From positions 1 to 8,639 of the forward strand of contig JANXMO010000420.1 of the NCBI GenBank assembly GCA_025354615.1: a stretch of 8,639 nucleotides of DNA, written 5' to 3'. Position numbers and translations under genes: made by a program. The notes beneath the pieces are model-generated. The model saw only the letters and a list, made by a program, of their open reading frames with translations. It was not told the origin of the DNA and made no database searches. Origin of the DNA: Burkholderiales bacterium. Its GTDB lineage: Bacteria; Pseudomonadota; Gammaproteobacteria; Burkholderiales; Burkholderiaceae_C. This document shows, one piece after another, positions 1 through 6,494 of the stretch; the first letter of the stretch is position 1; the number at the start of each line of letters is the position of its first letter.

Positions 1-25
1 CGCCCGCGGGCTGAGGTTTTCCACG

Positions 26-394
26 ATGAGCAGCGATCGCCAGTTCAACTCGATCACCGCCGCGATGAGCGCGATCAAGCGCGACGTGAAGCGCACGGAC
101 AAGCGCCTGCGCACCGCCGTACGACGCGCGGCGAAAGCGACCGTACCCGGCGTCATCAAGAACATGCCCGTCGCGTTCGGCGGCCTGAAGGGCAGCGTGC
201 ATCTCGAAGCCGGCGGCGACACCGCATCCGTCGTCGCGGACGCCCCGCACGCCGCCGCGGTCGAAGTTGGTTCGCGCCCGCACACGCCACCGCTCGCGCC
301 ACTCGTCGCGTGGGTGCGGCTTCGCGGCATGCAAGGAATCAACACCGGCTCGCGCGACAAGCAAGGCCGCTTTGACCAGAGCCGTGTGCTGTGA
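26..394 (+). CDS. HK97 gp10-like phage morphogenesis protein, 3' end probably replaced
   Basis: Recognised as a member of the HK97 gp10 / minor tail-component family, which acts in head-tail joining of tailed phages. The family look comes from a basic N-terminal helix, then NMPVAFGGLKGSVH (residues 47-60), APHAAAVEVGSRPHTPP (73-89) and a WVRLRG segment (96-101). The start ATG has GAGG (13-16) nine bases upstream. An upstream frame ends with TGA at 12-14, as in a tightly packed phage operon. The protein is 122 aa, short for the family, and the tail after about residue 109 does not look native: the same bases read on the other strand as the middle of an alpha/beta hydrolase. I therefore think the true gene is cut at about 352 and that the last ~14 residues are a junction artefact. 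Base composition is far more GC-rich than the genes to the right, consistent with prophage or foreign origin. Confidence 0.75.
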   Translation: MSSDRQFNSITAAMSAIKRDVKRTDKRLRTAVRRAAKATVPGVIKNMPVAFGGLKGSVHLEAGGDTASVVADAPHAAAVEVGSRPHTPPLAPLVAWVRLRGMQGINTGSRDKQGRFDQSRVL

Positions 395-649
395 ATGTGC
401 CGCCCAGGCAGCGACGAGCTGACAGCCCAGGCTGTGTGCCACCAGCACGGCGGGTGAAGAGCGCTGGCCGTTGGCAACAATTTCGTCCAACCGGGCCATC
501 CAGTCACCGCGCCGTGGCCATAGCCAGTCATTTTGCTCGACACGCACATAACCGTGCGCGCTCTCCCAGTGGGTTTGCCAATGGCCTTGCCCTGAATTTT
601 GCCAACCTGGCAACAGCAGCACACGCACCGCACTTTCTGGAATAGGCAT
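353..649 (-). pseudogene. 3'-truncated RBBP9/YdeN-type alpha/beta serine hydrolase
   Basis: Reading the minus strand from ATG at 649 gives a clean N-terminal part of the RBBP9/YdeN hydrolase family. It shows [19 protein letters not shown] (residues 11-29), NDWLWPRRGDW (40-50), the nucleophile elbow VAHSLG with Ser73 (70-75), and strand AALLVA (94-99). After residue 99, where the family usually continues with a Pro-containing loop, the frame becomes antisense to the phage gene. The catalytic Asp and His of the C-terminal half are absent. The predicted activity is a small esterase or serine hydrolase; its substrate is unknown. I recall this family next to parA/parB in some Burkholderiales, so it may mark the way to the missing parB. 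It is divergent from argC with 54 bp between the starts. It is either a real deletion product or one side of an assembly chimera. Confidence 0.72.
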
Positions 650-703
650 GGTTGTCGCAGCTCGCTTATGCTTGGCAATCGGATTTGGGCAGGAAGCAGT
701 GCT

Positions 704-1648
704 ATGAATTACCGCGTATTTGTTGATGGGCAGGAAGGTACCACTGGATTGCGCATCCATGAATACCTGGAACGGCGCCGTGATGTGGAATTGCTGCGTA
801 TTGACGCTGACCACCGCAAAGACAGCGCTGAACGGGCCCGCCTGTTGAACCTTGCGGATGTGGCTTTCCTGTGCTTGCCCGATGCTGCGGCACGCGAGGC
901 GGCCGCGTTGGTCACCAACCCCAACACCTGTTTGATCGACGCCAGCAGTGCGCATCGAACGTCACCTGGCTGGGTTTTCGGGTTGCCCGAACTGGCGCCG
1001 GGTCAGCGGGAAAAATTGCGTTCCAGCAAGCGAATCGCCAACCCCGGGTGCCACGCCACGGCGTTCATTTTGTTGTTGCGGCCGTTGGTTGCAGCCGGTT
1101 TGATGAACCCGGCGTTGCCTGTTTCGGCCACTTCGTTGACTGGCTATTCAGGCGGCGGCAAAAAAATGATTGAAACCTATGGCGCCGGCCCCGCAGAGCA
1201 TTTGTTGGCGCCCCGGCCCTACGCTTTGAATTTGGAACACAAGCACGTTCCGGAAATGATGTGCCACACGGGGCTCGTAACACCGCCGCTTTTTCAACCC
1301 ACCGTGGGGCCGTTTTACCAGGGCTTGGCTGTCAGTGTTCCGTTGCACTTGCATCAAATTCAACCCGGGCTTCGCGCTGAAGATGTGCACGAAACGCTGC
1401 AATCGTATTATTTGAACGAAGCATTTGTTCGCGTCATGCCGCTACGTGATGAGGCGACGCTGGCTACCGGCTTTTTTGATATCCAGGCATGCAATGACAC
1501 CAACCGGGTCGACTTGTTCGTTTTTGCGAATGAAGCCCAAGTTGTTTTGATTGCCCGACTGGACAATTTAGGCAAAGGCGCCAGTGGTGCTGCGGTGCAG
1601 TCAATGAACATACATCTGGGCTTGGATGAAGCGCACGGATTAAATTGA
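704..1648 (+). CDS. argC: N-acetyl-gamma-glutamyl-phosphate reductase, type 2
   Basis: Catalyses NADPH-dependent reduction of N-acetyl-glutamyl-5-phosphate to the semialdehyde, the third step of arginine synthesis, in the cytoplasm. It shows the Gly-rich nucleotide-binding start [18 protein letters not shown] (residues 6-23), the active-site NPGCHAT with Cys116, [12 protein letters not shown] (146-157), the His pair in LEHKHVPEM (177-185), and the C-terminal [16 protein letters not shown] (291-306). Length is 314 aa, as expected for the short type-2 ArgC class. The frame is open upstream to 599, but the start at 704 is right: AGGAAG lies at 691-696, seven bases away, and homology begins there. 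The gene stands alone, convergent with parA (34 bp between stops) and divergent from the broken hydrolase. Finding argC beside the par locus is unusual. Confidence 0.95.
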   Translation: MNYRVFVDGQEGTTGLRIHEYLERRRDVELLRIDADHRKDSAERARLLNLADVAFLCLPDAAAREAAALVTNPNTCLIDASSAHRTSPGWVFGLPELAPGQREKLRSSKRIANPGCHATAFILLLRPLVAAGLMNPALPVSATSLTGYSGGGKKMIETYGAGPAEHLLAPRPYALNLEHKHVPEMMCHTGLVTPPLFQPTVGPFYQGLAVSVPLHLHQIQPGLRAEDVHETLQSYYLNEAFVRVMPLRDEATLATGFFDIQACNDTNRVDLFVFANEAQVVLIARLDNLGKGASGAAVQSMNIHLGLDEAHGLN

Positions 1649-1682
1649 CGCAGATCCCGGTAATCAATCGATAAAGCGCTGG

Positions 1683-2486
1683 TCAAAGGCTGGTACTTTG
1701 TACCGGTGCTGAAATTGCAGCTGCCGACGTGCGGTTGATCATTTCCTGCGCGAACGCGACGAAAGCCAACGCGCCTTTTGATGCCGGATCGAAAACCACG
1801 CCTGGCACACCGTAGCTGGGCGCTTCCGCCAAGCGAACGTTGCGCGGAATGACCGTCTCAAACACCTTGTCACCAAAGTGAGTCTTCAGTTGTTCACTCA
1901 CTTGCTGTTGCAGGGTGATCCGTGGGTCAAACATAACCCGAAGCAAGCCAATCACTTTCAATGTTTTGTTCAGGTTGGCATGCACTTGTTTAATGGTGTT
2001 GACCAAGTCGCTCAAACCCTCCAGCGCGAAATATTCGCATTGCATGGGCACCACAACGCCATCGGCGCTGCACAGGCCGTTGAGCGTCAACAGGCTGAGC
2101 GAAGGCGGGCAATCAATCAGCACAAAATCATACGCATCAAAAACAGGCGCAAGTGCTGTTTTCAAGCGTTGATCACGCCGCTCAAGTTTGACCAGCTCCA
2201 CCTCCGCGCCCGCCAGCTCCCGGTTGGCGCCTACAACGTCATAACCACCTTTTTCGCTGCGTTGGCATGCGTCTGGAATAGTTGAAGTCTCGAGAAGTAC
2301 ATCGTAGACAGTTGTCTCAAGCTTCCTTTTGTCGATACCTGAACCCATTGTTGCGTTGCCTTGGGGATCAAGGTCAATGACCAAAACGCGTTGTTTCAGC
2401 TGACTCAAACCGGCCGCCAAATTGACAGTGGTCGTGGTTTTGCCAACGCCTCCCTTTTGGTTTGCAATGCAAAAAATTTTGGCCAT
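1683..2486 (-). CDS. parA: Chromosome-partitioning ATPase ParA/Soj
   Basis: A dimerising, DNA-binding ATPase that works with ParB bound at parS to segregate replication origins. It has the deviant Walker A KGGVGKTT (residues 11-18), the VIDLDPQGNAT motif (36-46), Walker B FVLIDCPP (121-128), and the family C-terminal block with VIPRNVRLAEAPSYG (212-226) and FDPASKGA (232-239). At 267 aa with no N-terminal helix-turn-helix, it is the chromosomal Soj type rather than a plasmid P1-type ParA. It starts 32 bases after the rsmG stop in the same direction and is probably co-transcribed with mnmG-rsmG. I see no strong Shine-Dalgarno. What is odd is downstream: parB normally follows, but here only 34 bp separate the parA stop from the convergent argC stop. 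Two parS sites sit upstream inside mnmG. Confidence 0.95.
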   Translation of the reverse strand: MAKIFCIANQKGGVGKTTTTVNLAAGLSQLKQRVLVIDLDPQGNATMGSGIDKRKLETTVYDVLLETSTIPDACQRSEKGGYDVVGANRELAGAEVELVKLERRDQRLKTALAPVFDAYDFVLIDCPPSLSLLTLNGLCSADGVVVPMQCEYFALEGLSDLVNTIKQVHANLNKTLKVIGLLRVMFDPRITLQQQVSEQLKTHFGDKVFETVIPRNVRLAEAPSYGVPGVVFDPASKGALAFVAFAQEMINRTSAAAISAPVQSTSL

Positions 2487-2518
2487 GCGTCAATCTGAAA
2501 AACAAAAGGCTTTGTGAA

Positions 2519-3232
2519 TCATTTGTTGCAAGCATCATCGAAGACACAATCTTCATCAAACAAACGGTCTTGGGCTCTCATCCACACGAGGCACCGATTG
2601 GCGTTCAGCTGAGGCACTTCCAGAATTTGCTGATGAAACACTTCAATACCATGAGGCAAGACCGCACTTTGCGCGACAGCTGCTTTCCCCTGCATTGCCA
2701 TGTAAATACCTCCAGGCGCTAGATGTTGAAAGGTTAAATCGACTAAAACTTCTAGTGAAGCAAATGCGCGTGCAGTAATGACCGCAAACTTCGGCAAAGC
2801 CAGAGATTCAATACGACCTTGCACTGAAATCAGGTTTTTCAGTTTTAACTCTATGGCCACTTGATTGATGAAAGATGTTTTCTTTTTAACCGAATCAACA
2901 CAAACAACCTTCATCTTTGAAAACGCCAAAGCCAGCAAAATACCTGGCAGGCCCGCACCACTGCCCACATCCAACAAATGATTTGCAGGTTTTTCTAAAA
3001 CCGCCATTTGTTGCTGAAGCGGTTTAATAACCGCAAGGCAGTCGGCAATGTGATGCGTCAGTATTGACTGACGGTCACGTATCGCGGTTAAGTTGTAGGT
3101 GCCATTCCATTTGATCAAGAGATCAATGTAAATTTTTAACTGATGCGCCAGAAAAATGTCATCGCCTAGACCACTTGCGTCAACGATTTTTTGAAGTACA
3201 AAGATTTCACCTGCGCTTGCATCAACAACCAT
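2519..3232 (-). CDS. rsmG: 16S rRNA (guanine(527)-N7)-methyltransferase
   Basis: RsmG (GidB) uses S-adenosylmethionine to methylate N7 of G527 in 16S rRNA; in other bacteria, loss gives low-level streptomycin resistance. Using numbering from the TTG at 3241, it shows WNGTYNLTAIRD (residues 45-56), HHIADCL (63-69), the SAM-binding motif LLDVGSGAGLPG (89-100), VDSVKKK (115-121), and TARAFASLEVL (156-166). The full extent fits the family. I chose ATG at 3232 (237 aa), five bases after the mnmG stop. An in-frame TTG at 3241 overlaps that stop as TTGA and would give 240 aa; neither has a convincing ribosome-binding site, and translational coupling to mnmG is likely. The C-terminal tail is acidic and Asp-rich. 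The gene sits in the classic gidA-gidB-parA order. Confidence 0.94.
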   Translation of the reverse strand: MVVDASAGEIFVLQKIVDASGLGDDIFLAHQLKIYIDLLIKWNGTYNLTAIRDRQSILTHHIADCLAVIKPLQQQMAVLEKPANHLLDVGSGAGLPGILLALAFSKMKVVCVDSVKKKTSFINQVAIELKLKNLISVQGRIESLALPKFAVITARAFASLEVLVDLTFQHLAPGGIYMAMQGKAAVAQSAVLPHGIEVFHQQILEVPQLNANRCLVWMRAQDRLFDEDCVFDDACNK

Positions 3233-3237
3233 ATAAA

Positions 3238-5178
3238 TCAAACTTTATTTCGTGCTTTATTCATATTTTTTAAATAAGCCATCAGCAGTGAAATGGCCGC
3301 TGGTGTTACGCCGGATATCTTAGCCGCGTTGCCTAACGTGGACGGCCGCAACTGCTCCAACTTTTGTTTTACTTCAAAACCCAGCGCAGGTATTTCCAGG
3401 TAGTTTAAATCCTGCGGTAATGCCACTTTTTCCCAGCGACGGGTTTGTGCAACCTCGTCTTCCTGCTTTTTGATGTATCCAGCATACTTACTGTTGATTT
3501 CTATTTGTTGAATAACTGAACGCGCCAGACTTTCGCCTATTTCTTCTTCGAGTGTTTCACGTGAAACAGGCAGAGCCAGGCGGGCGGCAGTGCCAATATT
3601 TTCGAGAGATGAAAAATTAATGCCCGGTCTTTTTAACAAATCGTATAAGTTGTATTCATGGCTTAGCTCTTTTCCCAATAATTTGACAGCAGTTTCATCT
3701 GGCAGATTTTGTGGGCTGATCCACATTGACTGGAGTTTTTGTGTTTCACGTGAAACAAGCTCCATTTTTTGATTAAACGCTGCCCAACGCGCTTCATCCA
3801 CCAGGCCAAACTGCTTACCAATACTTGTTAAGCGCTCGTCCGCATTGTCCTCTCTAAGACTAAGCCGAAATTCCGCTCGACTTGTAAACATCCGGTAGGG
3901 TTCGGTGACGCCTTTTTGCGTTAAATCGTCGACCAAGACGCCCATGTAGGCTGCACTTCGTGATGGCACCCAAGCGGGTTGATTTTTAACCTGCAACGCC
4001 GCATTGATGCCAGCAAAAAGCCCTTGTGCGGCCGCTTCTTCATATCCCGTAGTGCCATTGATTTGACCTGCAAAAAACAAACTGTTGATGGCCTTGGTTT
4101 CAAAAGTTGCTTTCAGCTCCCGCGGATCGAAAAAATCATATTCAATTGCATAGCCTGGCCGCAAAATATGTGCGCTTTCCAAGCCTTTGATTGATTGAAC
4201 CGCTGCAATTTGTACGTCGAAGGGCAATGAGGTGGAAATGCCGTTGGGATAAATTTCATGAGTCGTTAATCCTTCTGGCTCAAGAAAAATTTGATGCGAC
4301 GCTTTGTCTGCAAATCGATTTATTTTGTCTTCAATGCTTGGGCAGTAGCGAGGGCCAACCCCCTGAATGGTTCCTGTGAACAATGGGCTGCGGTCTAAGC
4401 CATTGCGCACGATGTCATGCGTTTTTTCATTGGTGTGGCCTATCCAGCACGGCACTTGCTTTGGATGATCCGAGGCGTTGCCAATGAAGCTAAAAACAGG
4501 CAAAGGGTCGGCATCTCCGTCTTGCCTCGTCAAGGCGGCAAAATCAATCGTGCGACCATCAATGCGTGGGGGCGTACCGGTTTTGAGTCGTCCCAAAGGA
4601 ACTTTTAATTCTTTGAGCCGTGCGGATAATGAGGGCGGAGACGCCGTTTCACCAGCGCGCCCGCCTGTATGAGAAGACATGCCAATGTGAATGCGGCCAT
4701 TTAAAAATGTGCCCGTTGTCAACACAATGGCTTTTGCATGAAAACGAAGGCCGGTAAGCGTTAAAACGCCGGTGACTTGGCTTCCATGTAGCACCAAATC
4801 TTCGCAGGCGTCTTGAAAAAGCCACAATCCGGTCTGGTTTTCAAGCCGCTTTCTGATCGCTGCTTTGTAAAGCAGGCGGTCGGTTTGCGCGCGTGTGGCG
4901 CGAACTGCCGGTCCTTTGGATTGATTGAGTACACGAAATTGAATGCCGGCTTCGTCGGTTGCGCAAGCCATTGCGCCTCCCAAGGCATCGATTTCTTTCA
5001 CCAAATGACCTTTGCCAATTCCACCAATGGATGGATTGCAGCTCATCTGCCCAAGCGTTTCGATGCTATGGGTGAGCAATAAAGTTGTACATCCCATTCG
5101 AGCAGCTGCCAGTGAAGCCTCCGTGCCCGCATGTCCGCCACCAACAACAATTACATCAAAAGACTTTGGATAAAACAT
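3238..5178 (-). CDS. mnmG: tRNA uridine-5-carboxymethylaminomethyl modification enzyme MnmG
   Basis: MnmG (GidA) is the FAD-dependent partner of MnmE. Together they install the cmnm5 group on wobble U34 of several tRNAs, using methylene-tetrahydrofolate. At 646 aa it is full length. It shows the FAD dinucleotide fold [13 protein letters not shown] (residues 9-21), [18 protein letters not shown] with Cys47, [14 protein letters not shown] (153-166), [12 protein letters not shown] (196-207), [12 protein letters not shown] with the second catalytic Cys279, LEPEG (299-303), and the C-terminal MnmE/tRNA-binding domain. The start at 5178 gives homology from the first residues; the nearest ribosome-binding candidate is a weak CAGG. 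A TATAAA at 5256-5251 on the minus strand could be its -10 box, but no good -35 is visible. Two perfect parS palindromes lie inside the gene, each encoding Val-Ser-Arg-Glu-Thr (475-479 and 538-542). It heads the mnmG-rsmG-parA run. Confidence 0.97.
   Translation of the reverse strand: MFYPKSFDVIVVGGGHAGTEASLAAARMGCTTLLLTHSIETLGQMSCNPSIGGIGKGHLVKEIDALGGAMACATDEAGIQFRVLNQSKGPAVRATRAQTDRLLYKAAIRKRLENQTGLWLFQDACEDLVLHGSQVTGVLTLTGLRFHAKAIVLTTGTFLNGRIHIGMSSHTGGRAGETASPPSLSARLKELKVPLGRLKTGTPPRIDGRTIDFAALTRQDGDADPLPVFSFIGNASDHPKQVPCWIGHTNEKTHDIVRNGLDRSPLFTGTIQGVGPRYCPSIEDKINRFADKASHQIFLEPEGLTTHEIYPNGISTSLPFDVQIAAVQSIKGLESAHILRPGYAIEYDFFDPRELKATFETKAINSLFFAGQINGTTGYEEAAAQGLFAGINAALQVKNQPAWVPSRSAAYMGVLVDDLTQKGVTEPYRMFTSRAEFRLSLREDNADERLTSIGKQFGLVDEARWAAFNQKMELVSRETQKLQSMWISPQNLPDETAVKLLGKELSHEYNLYDLLKRPGINFSSLENIGTAARLALPVSRETLEEEIGESLARSVIQQIEINSKYAGYIKKQEDEVAQTRRWEKVALPQDLNYLEIPALGFEVKQKLEQLRPSTLGNAAKISGVTPAAISLLMAYLKNMNKARNKV
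3553..3568. other. parS: parS centromere-like site, copy 1 (inside mnmG)
   Basis: The 16-bp sequence TGTTTCACGTGAAACA is a perfect palindrome. It equals the near-universal bacterial parS consensus bound by ParB/Spo0J. It lies in frame within mnmG and encodes Val538-Ser-Arg-Glu-Thr542. It is about 1.1 kb upstream of parA in the direction of transcription. Presence of the site implies that a chromosomal ParB exists in the cell, although none is seen here. Confidence 0.93.
3742..3757. other. parS: parS centromere-like site, copy 2 (inside mnmG)
   Basis: A second exact TGTTTCACGTGAAACA lies 189 bp from the first (63 codons), in the same reading frame. It encodes Val475-Ser-Arg-Glu-Thr479 of MnmG. 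Two identical 16-mers so close together are not expected by chance, so this is a small parS cluster near the replication origin embedded in a protein-coding gene. Confidence 0.93.
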
Positions 5179-5250
5179 TTAGACAACCTGGTGTTGGATA
5201 CGAACCAGCGCGTATTGTCATGCGTTTTATTTTTAAACCGAAATTTCCGT

Positions 5251-5256
5251 TTTATA
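5251..5256 (-). promoter_or_regulatory. Possible -10 box for mnmG
   Basis: On the minus strand this reads TATAAA, a 5 of 6 match to the sigma-70 -10 consensus. It lies 72 bases before the mnmG ATG, in an AT-rich stretch between the terminator at 5286 and the gene. The sequence 17 bases upstream (TAGTGC) is a poor -35. The call rests on the -10 match and position only. Confidence 0.3.
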
Positions 5257-5282
5257 GGTGGACTAATTAAAGAGCACTAAAT

Positions 5283-5318
5283 AAAAAAGCCACCGCGCGC
5301 CAAAGGCGAGGTGGCTTT
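5283..5318 (-). terminator. Rho-independent terminator downstream of the GG-leader peptide gene
   Basis: A nine-base-pair stem, AAAGCCACC (5286-5294) with GGTGGCTTT (5310-5318), is capped by a second four-pair stem CGCC/GGCG (5298-5301, 5305-5308) around an AAA loop. On the minus strand the hairpin is followed by a run of six T (5288-5283), the proper layout for stopping transcription coming from the peptide gene. It separates that gene from mnmG, so the two are probably distinct transcription units. Weak function in the plus direction is possible but no plus-strand gene ends here. Confidence 0.85.
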
Positions 5319-5394
5319 AAATAAATGTGACAGCTCTAAGCGCTGTTCACCAAGATACTTGTTCGTTTTAAATAAACAATTATCAAAAAATCAG

Positions 5395-5571
5395 TTACCA
5401 GCTGCGAACGGGAAGGTTATCAGCCTTTGGACGTGCGCCGCCGCCAACAGCGGCAAGCTCGTCCAGGCTCATGACGTGCATGTTGCTGGAAGTGGCAGCA
5501 GCAGCCTCTTTTTGCGTTTTCACTGCGTTAGAAATGTTGGCAGCGATTTGTGAATTGAACGTTGTATTCAT
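5395..5571 (-). CDS. Small secreted-peptide precursor with double-glycine leader
   Basis: A 58-aa precursor. The ATG at 5571 has GGAG five bases upstream, which beats the in-frame start at 5643. The leader ends in MSLDELAAVGGG (residues 34-45). This fits the double-glycine leader rule position by position: Ser at -11, Glu at -8, Leu at -7, Val at -4, Gly-Gly at -2/-1. The predicted mature peptide after Gly45 is ARPKADNLPVRSW: 13 residues, net charge about +2, two prolines, no Cys. Peptides with such leaders are known to be cut and exported by peptidase-containing ABC transporters; no transporter is in this window. The lack of Cys and the short core look more like a linear signalling peptide than a disulfide or lanthionine bacteriocin, but that is inference. 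The gene lies just downstream of the luxR-type gene on the same strand, with its own terminator. I do not recognise a named family. Confidence 0.78.
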   Translation of the reverse strand: MNTTFNSQIAANISNAVKTQKEAAAATSSNMHVMSLDELAAVGGGARPKADNLPVRSW

Positions 5572-5644
5572 GGTTTCTCCGTTGACGCAATTGCAGCCCA
5601 CCTGCAATACGTAGCCTATTCGACCGCATTTGCCGCTTCCCAAT

Positions 5645-5664
5645 CAGTGTCAGAGTTGACAGGT
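5645..5664 (-). promoter_or_regulatory. lux-box-like dyad upstream of the GG-leader peptide gene
   Basis: On the minus strand the 20 bases read ACCTGTCAACTCTGACACTG. The left half ACCTGT is the classical lux-box half-site and the right half begins with ACA. The core is a true inverted repeat, TGTCA (5657-5661 read on minus) and TGACA (5648-5652), with a four-base spacer. It sits about 74 bases before the peptide ATG and 17 bases past the end of the luxR-type gene. An LuxR-type protein could act here. The right half is imperfect, and no clear -10 box follows. Confidence 0.4.
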
Positions 5665-5680
5665 GGTTTTTGTCAAATAT

Positions 5681-6394
5681 TTAACGAATTAACCCCAAAC
5701 GCAGAGCCTTTAGTACTGCCTGATGTTTGTTGACGCATTCCAACTTGCGCATGGCGTTCTGGACGTGCAACACAGCTGTGCGTTCTGTGATGCTCAACAC
5801 CGTGCCGACTTCCCAGGCGGTTTTGCCCTCCATAGTCCAATGCAGCACCTCAAGTTCGCGGGGCGTCAAAGACGGCGCGCCAGGATGTACAGGAGGTGGT
5901 ACAAAAATGCGTTGTGCCGCATCTTGTGCATAAACGGCAAACAATTGAACGTTCGCGACAATCCGCGTCAATTCCTCACAGTCGTTGGGCAATGGAAGTT
6001 CCCGGTCCACTCCAAACATGAAATGACGCCCGTCGGGCATATGTAACGCCAATGCAATGCCATTGCAATAACCAAAATTGGCTTGCGCTTCCCAACGCTC
6101 TTTTTGCCCGGCCCGGATGTAGGTTTCGCGATTCTAGATCAAAGGCACGCTTTGTATCTTGCAATGTTGAGCAACGGGATCACTGCGCGCATCCGTGAGG
6201 GAGCACAACTCACGCCTATAAGCTTCGTCGCTGTTGTCGATCGTAATGAATTCAGCTTCGCCTAAAAAGTGATCGATCACCGTCATGGCCCCCACTTTGT
6301 CGAAACCAATGTCATGACAAAAGCGGAGCATTTCTGTCAAGAACTCGTCTCGAGTTTTAACCTCCAACACTGACGTGTAACTGCTTTGCAGCAT
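5681..6394 (-). pseudogene. LuxR-type quorum-sensing regulator interrupted by an in-frame TAG
   Basis: One continuous frame of 237 codons reads as an autoinducer-binding domain plus a GerE/LuxR helix-turn-helix, but codon 87 (6136-6134) is TAG. The N-terminal part has SDP with Asp72 (LasR Asp73-like). The stop follows VPLI exactly where the family has a conserved Trp (LasR Trp88 region), so TGG to TAG is the simplest explanation. After the stop, homology resumes without frameshift: ETYIRAGQKERWE, FGY, HMPDGRHF, then the intact HTH LTPRELEVL...WEVG...ITERTA...NAMRKL...NKHQAVLKALRLGLI at the C terminus. The ligand-pocket motif NYPAAW of LasR reads NSDEAY here, so both the lactone-contact Trp and the Tyr are replaced. 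Products could be an 86-aa fragment, or a separate DNA-binding fragment from internal starts such as TTG at 6052. No luxI accompanies it. Sequencing error or suppression cannot be excluded. Confidence 0.88.
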
Positions 6395-6428
6395 GAAACG
6401 TTCTCAGTTGTTAATTCGGGCAAACCGC

Positions 6429-6445
6429 AAAGTTGTTACAACTTT
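6429..6445. promoter_or_regulatory. Perfect inverted repeat in the luxR-rsaM divergent promoter region
   Basis: AAAGTTGTTACAACTTT is a perfect 7-3-7 inverted repeat lying between the divergent luxR-type and RsaM-like genes, 35 bases before the luxR ATG. It is well placed to be an operator acting on one or both promoters. It does not resemble a lux box or any other binding site I can name. The short arms and lack of a T run argue against a terminator. Confidence 0.4.
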
Positions 6446-6494
6446 TTGAATGGGTTTCACCTGAAGATGACAAGTTTTACAGCTATTCAATGCG

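Noticed and set aside
391..645. 84-aa plus-strand open frame
   Set aside because: It is antisense to the recognisable RBBP9/YdeN hydrolase reading and has no family look of its own.
599..703. N-terminal extension of argC to the ATG at 599
   Set aside because: ArgC homology and a good ribosome-binding site point to ATG 704. The extra 35 residues overlap the antisense hydrolase gene and resemble no protein.
1692..1704. GGTAC-TTT-GTACC inverted repeat at the 3' end of parA as a terminator
   Set aside because: Short 5-bp arms inside the coding sequence with no T run; too weak to call.
5179..5394. Replication origin upstream of mnmG
   Set aside because: parS and mnmG suggest that oriC is near, but I found no cluster of DnaA boxes (TTATCCACA-like) here.
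5311..5553. 80-aa plus-strand open frame over the peptide gene
   Set aside because: It starts inside the terminator stem and is antisense to the GG-leader gene, which has the better ribosome-binding site and motif.
5723..6046. 107-aa plus-strand open frame
   Set aside because: It is antisense to the LuxR helix-turn-helix coding sequence and has no recognisable motif.
5976..6164. Frameshift as the cause of the broken luxR-type gene
   Set aside because: The minus-strand frame at 5976-6164 does not resemble the family, whereas the original frame continues with homology directly after the TAG. A nonsense change explains everything.
6454..6467. Third parS-like site GTTTCACCTGAAGA
   Set aside because: Three mismatches in 14 bases against the palindrome, including loss of the central CG; taken as chance.
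6459..6475. Second lux-box-like dyad ACCTG-N7-CAAGT upstream of the RsaM-like gene
   Set aside because: The arms match in only four of five positions and the total length is wrong for a 20-bp lux box.
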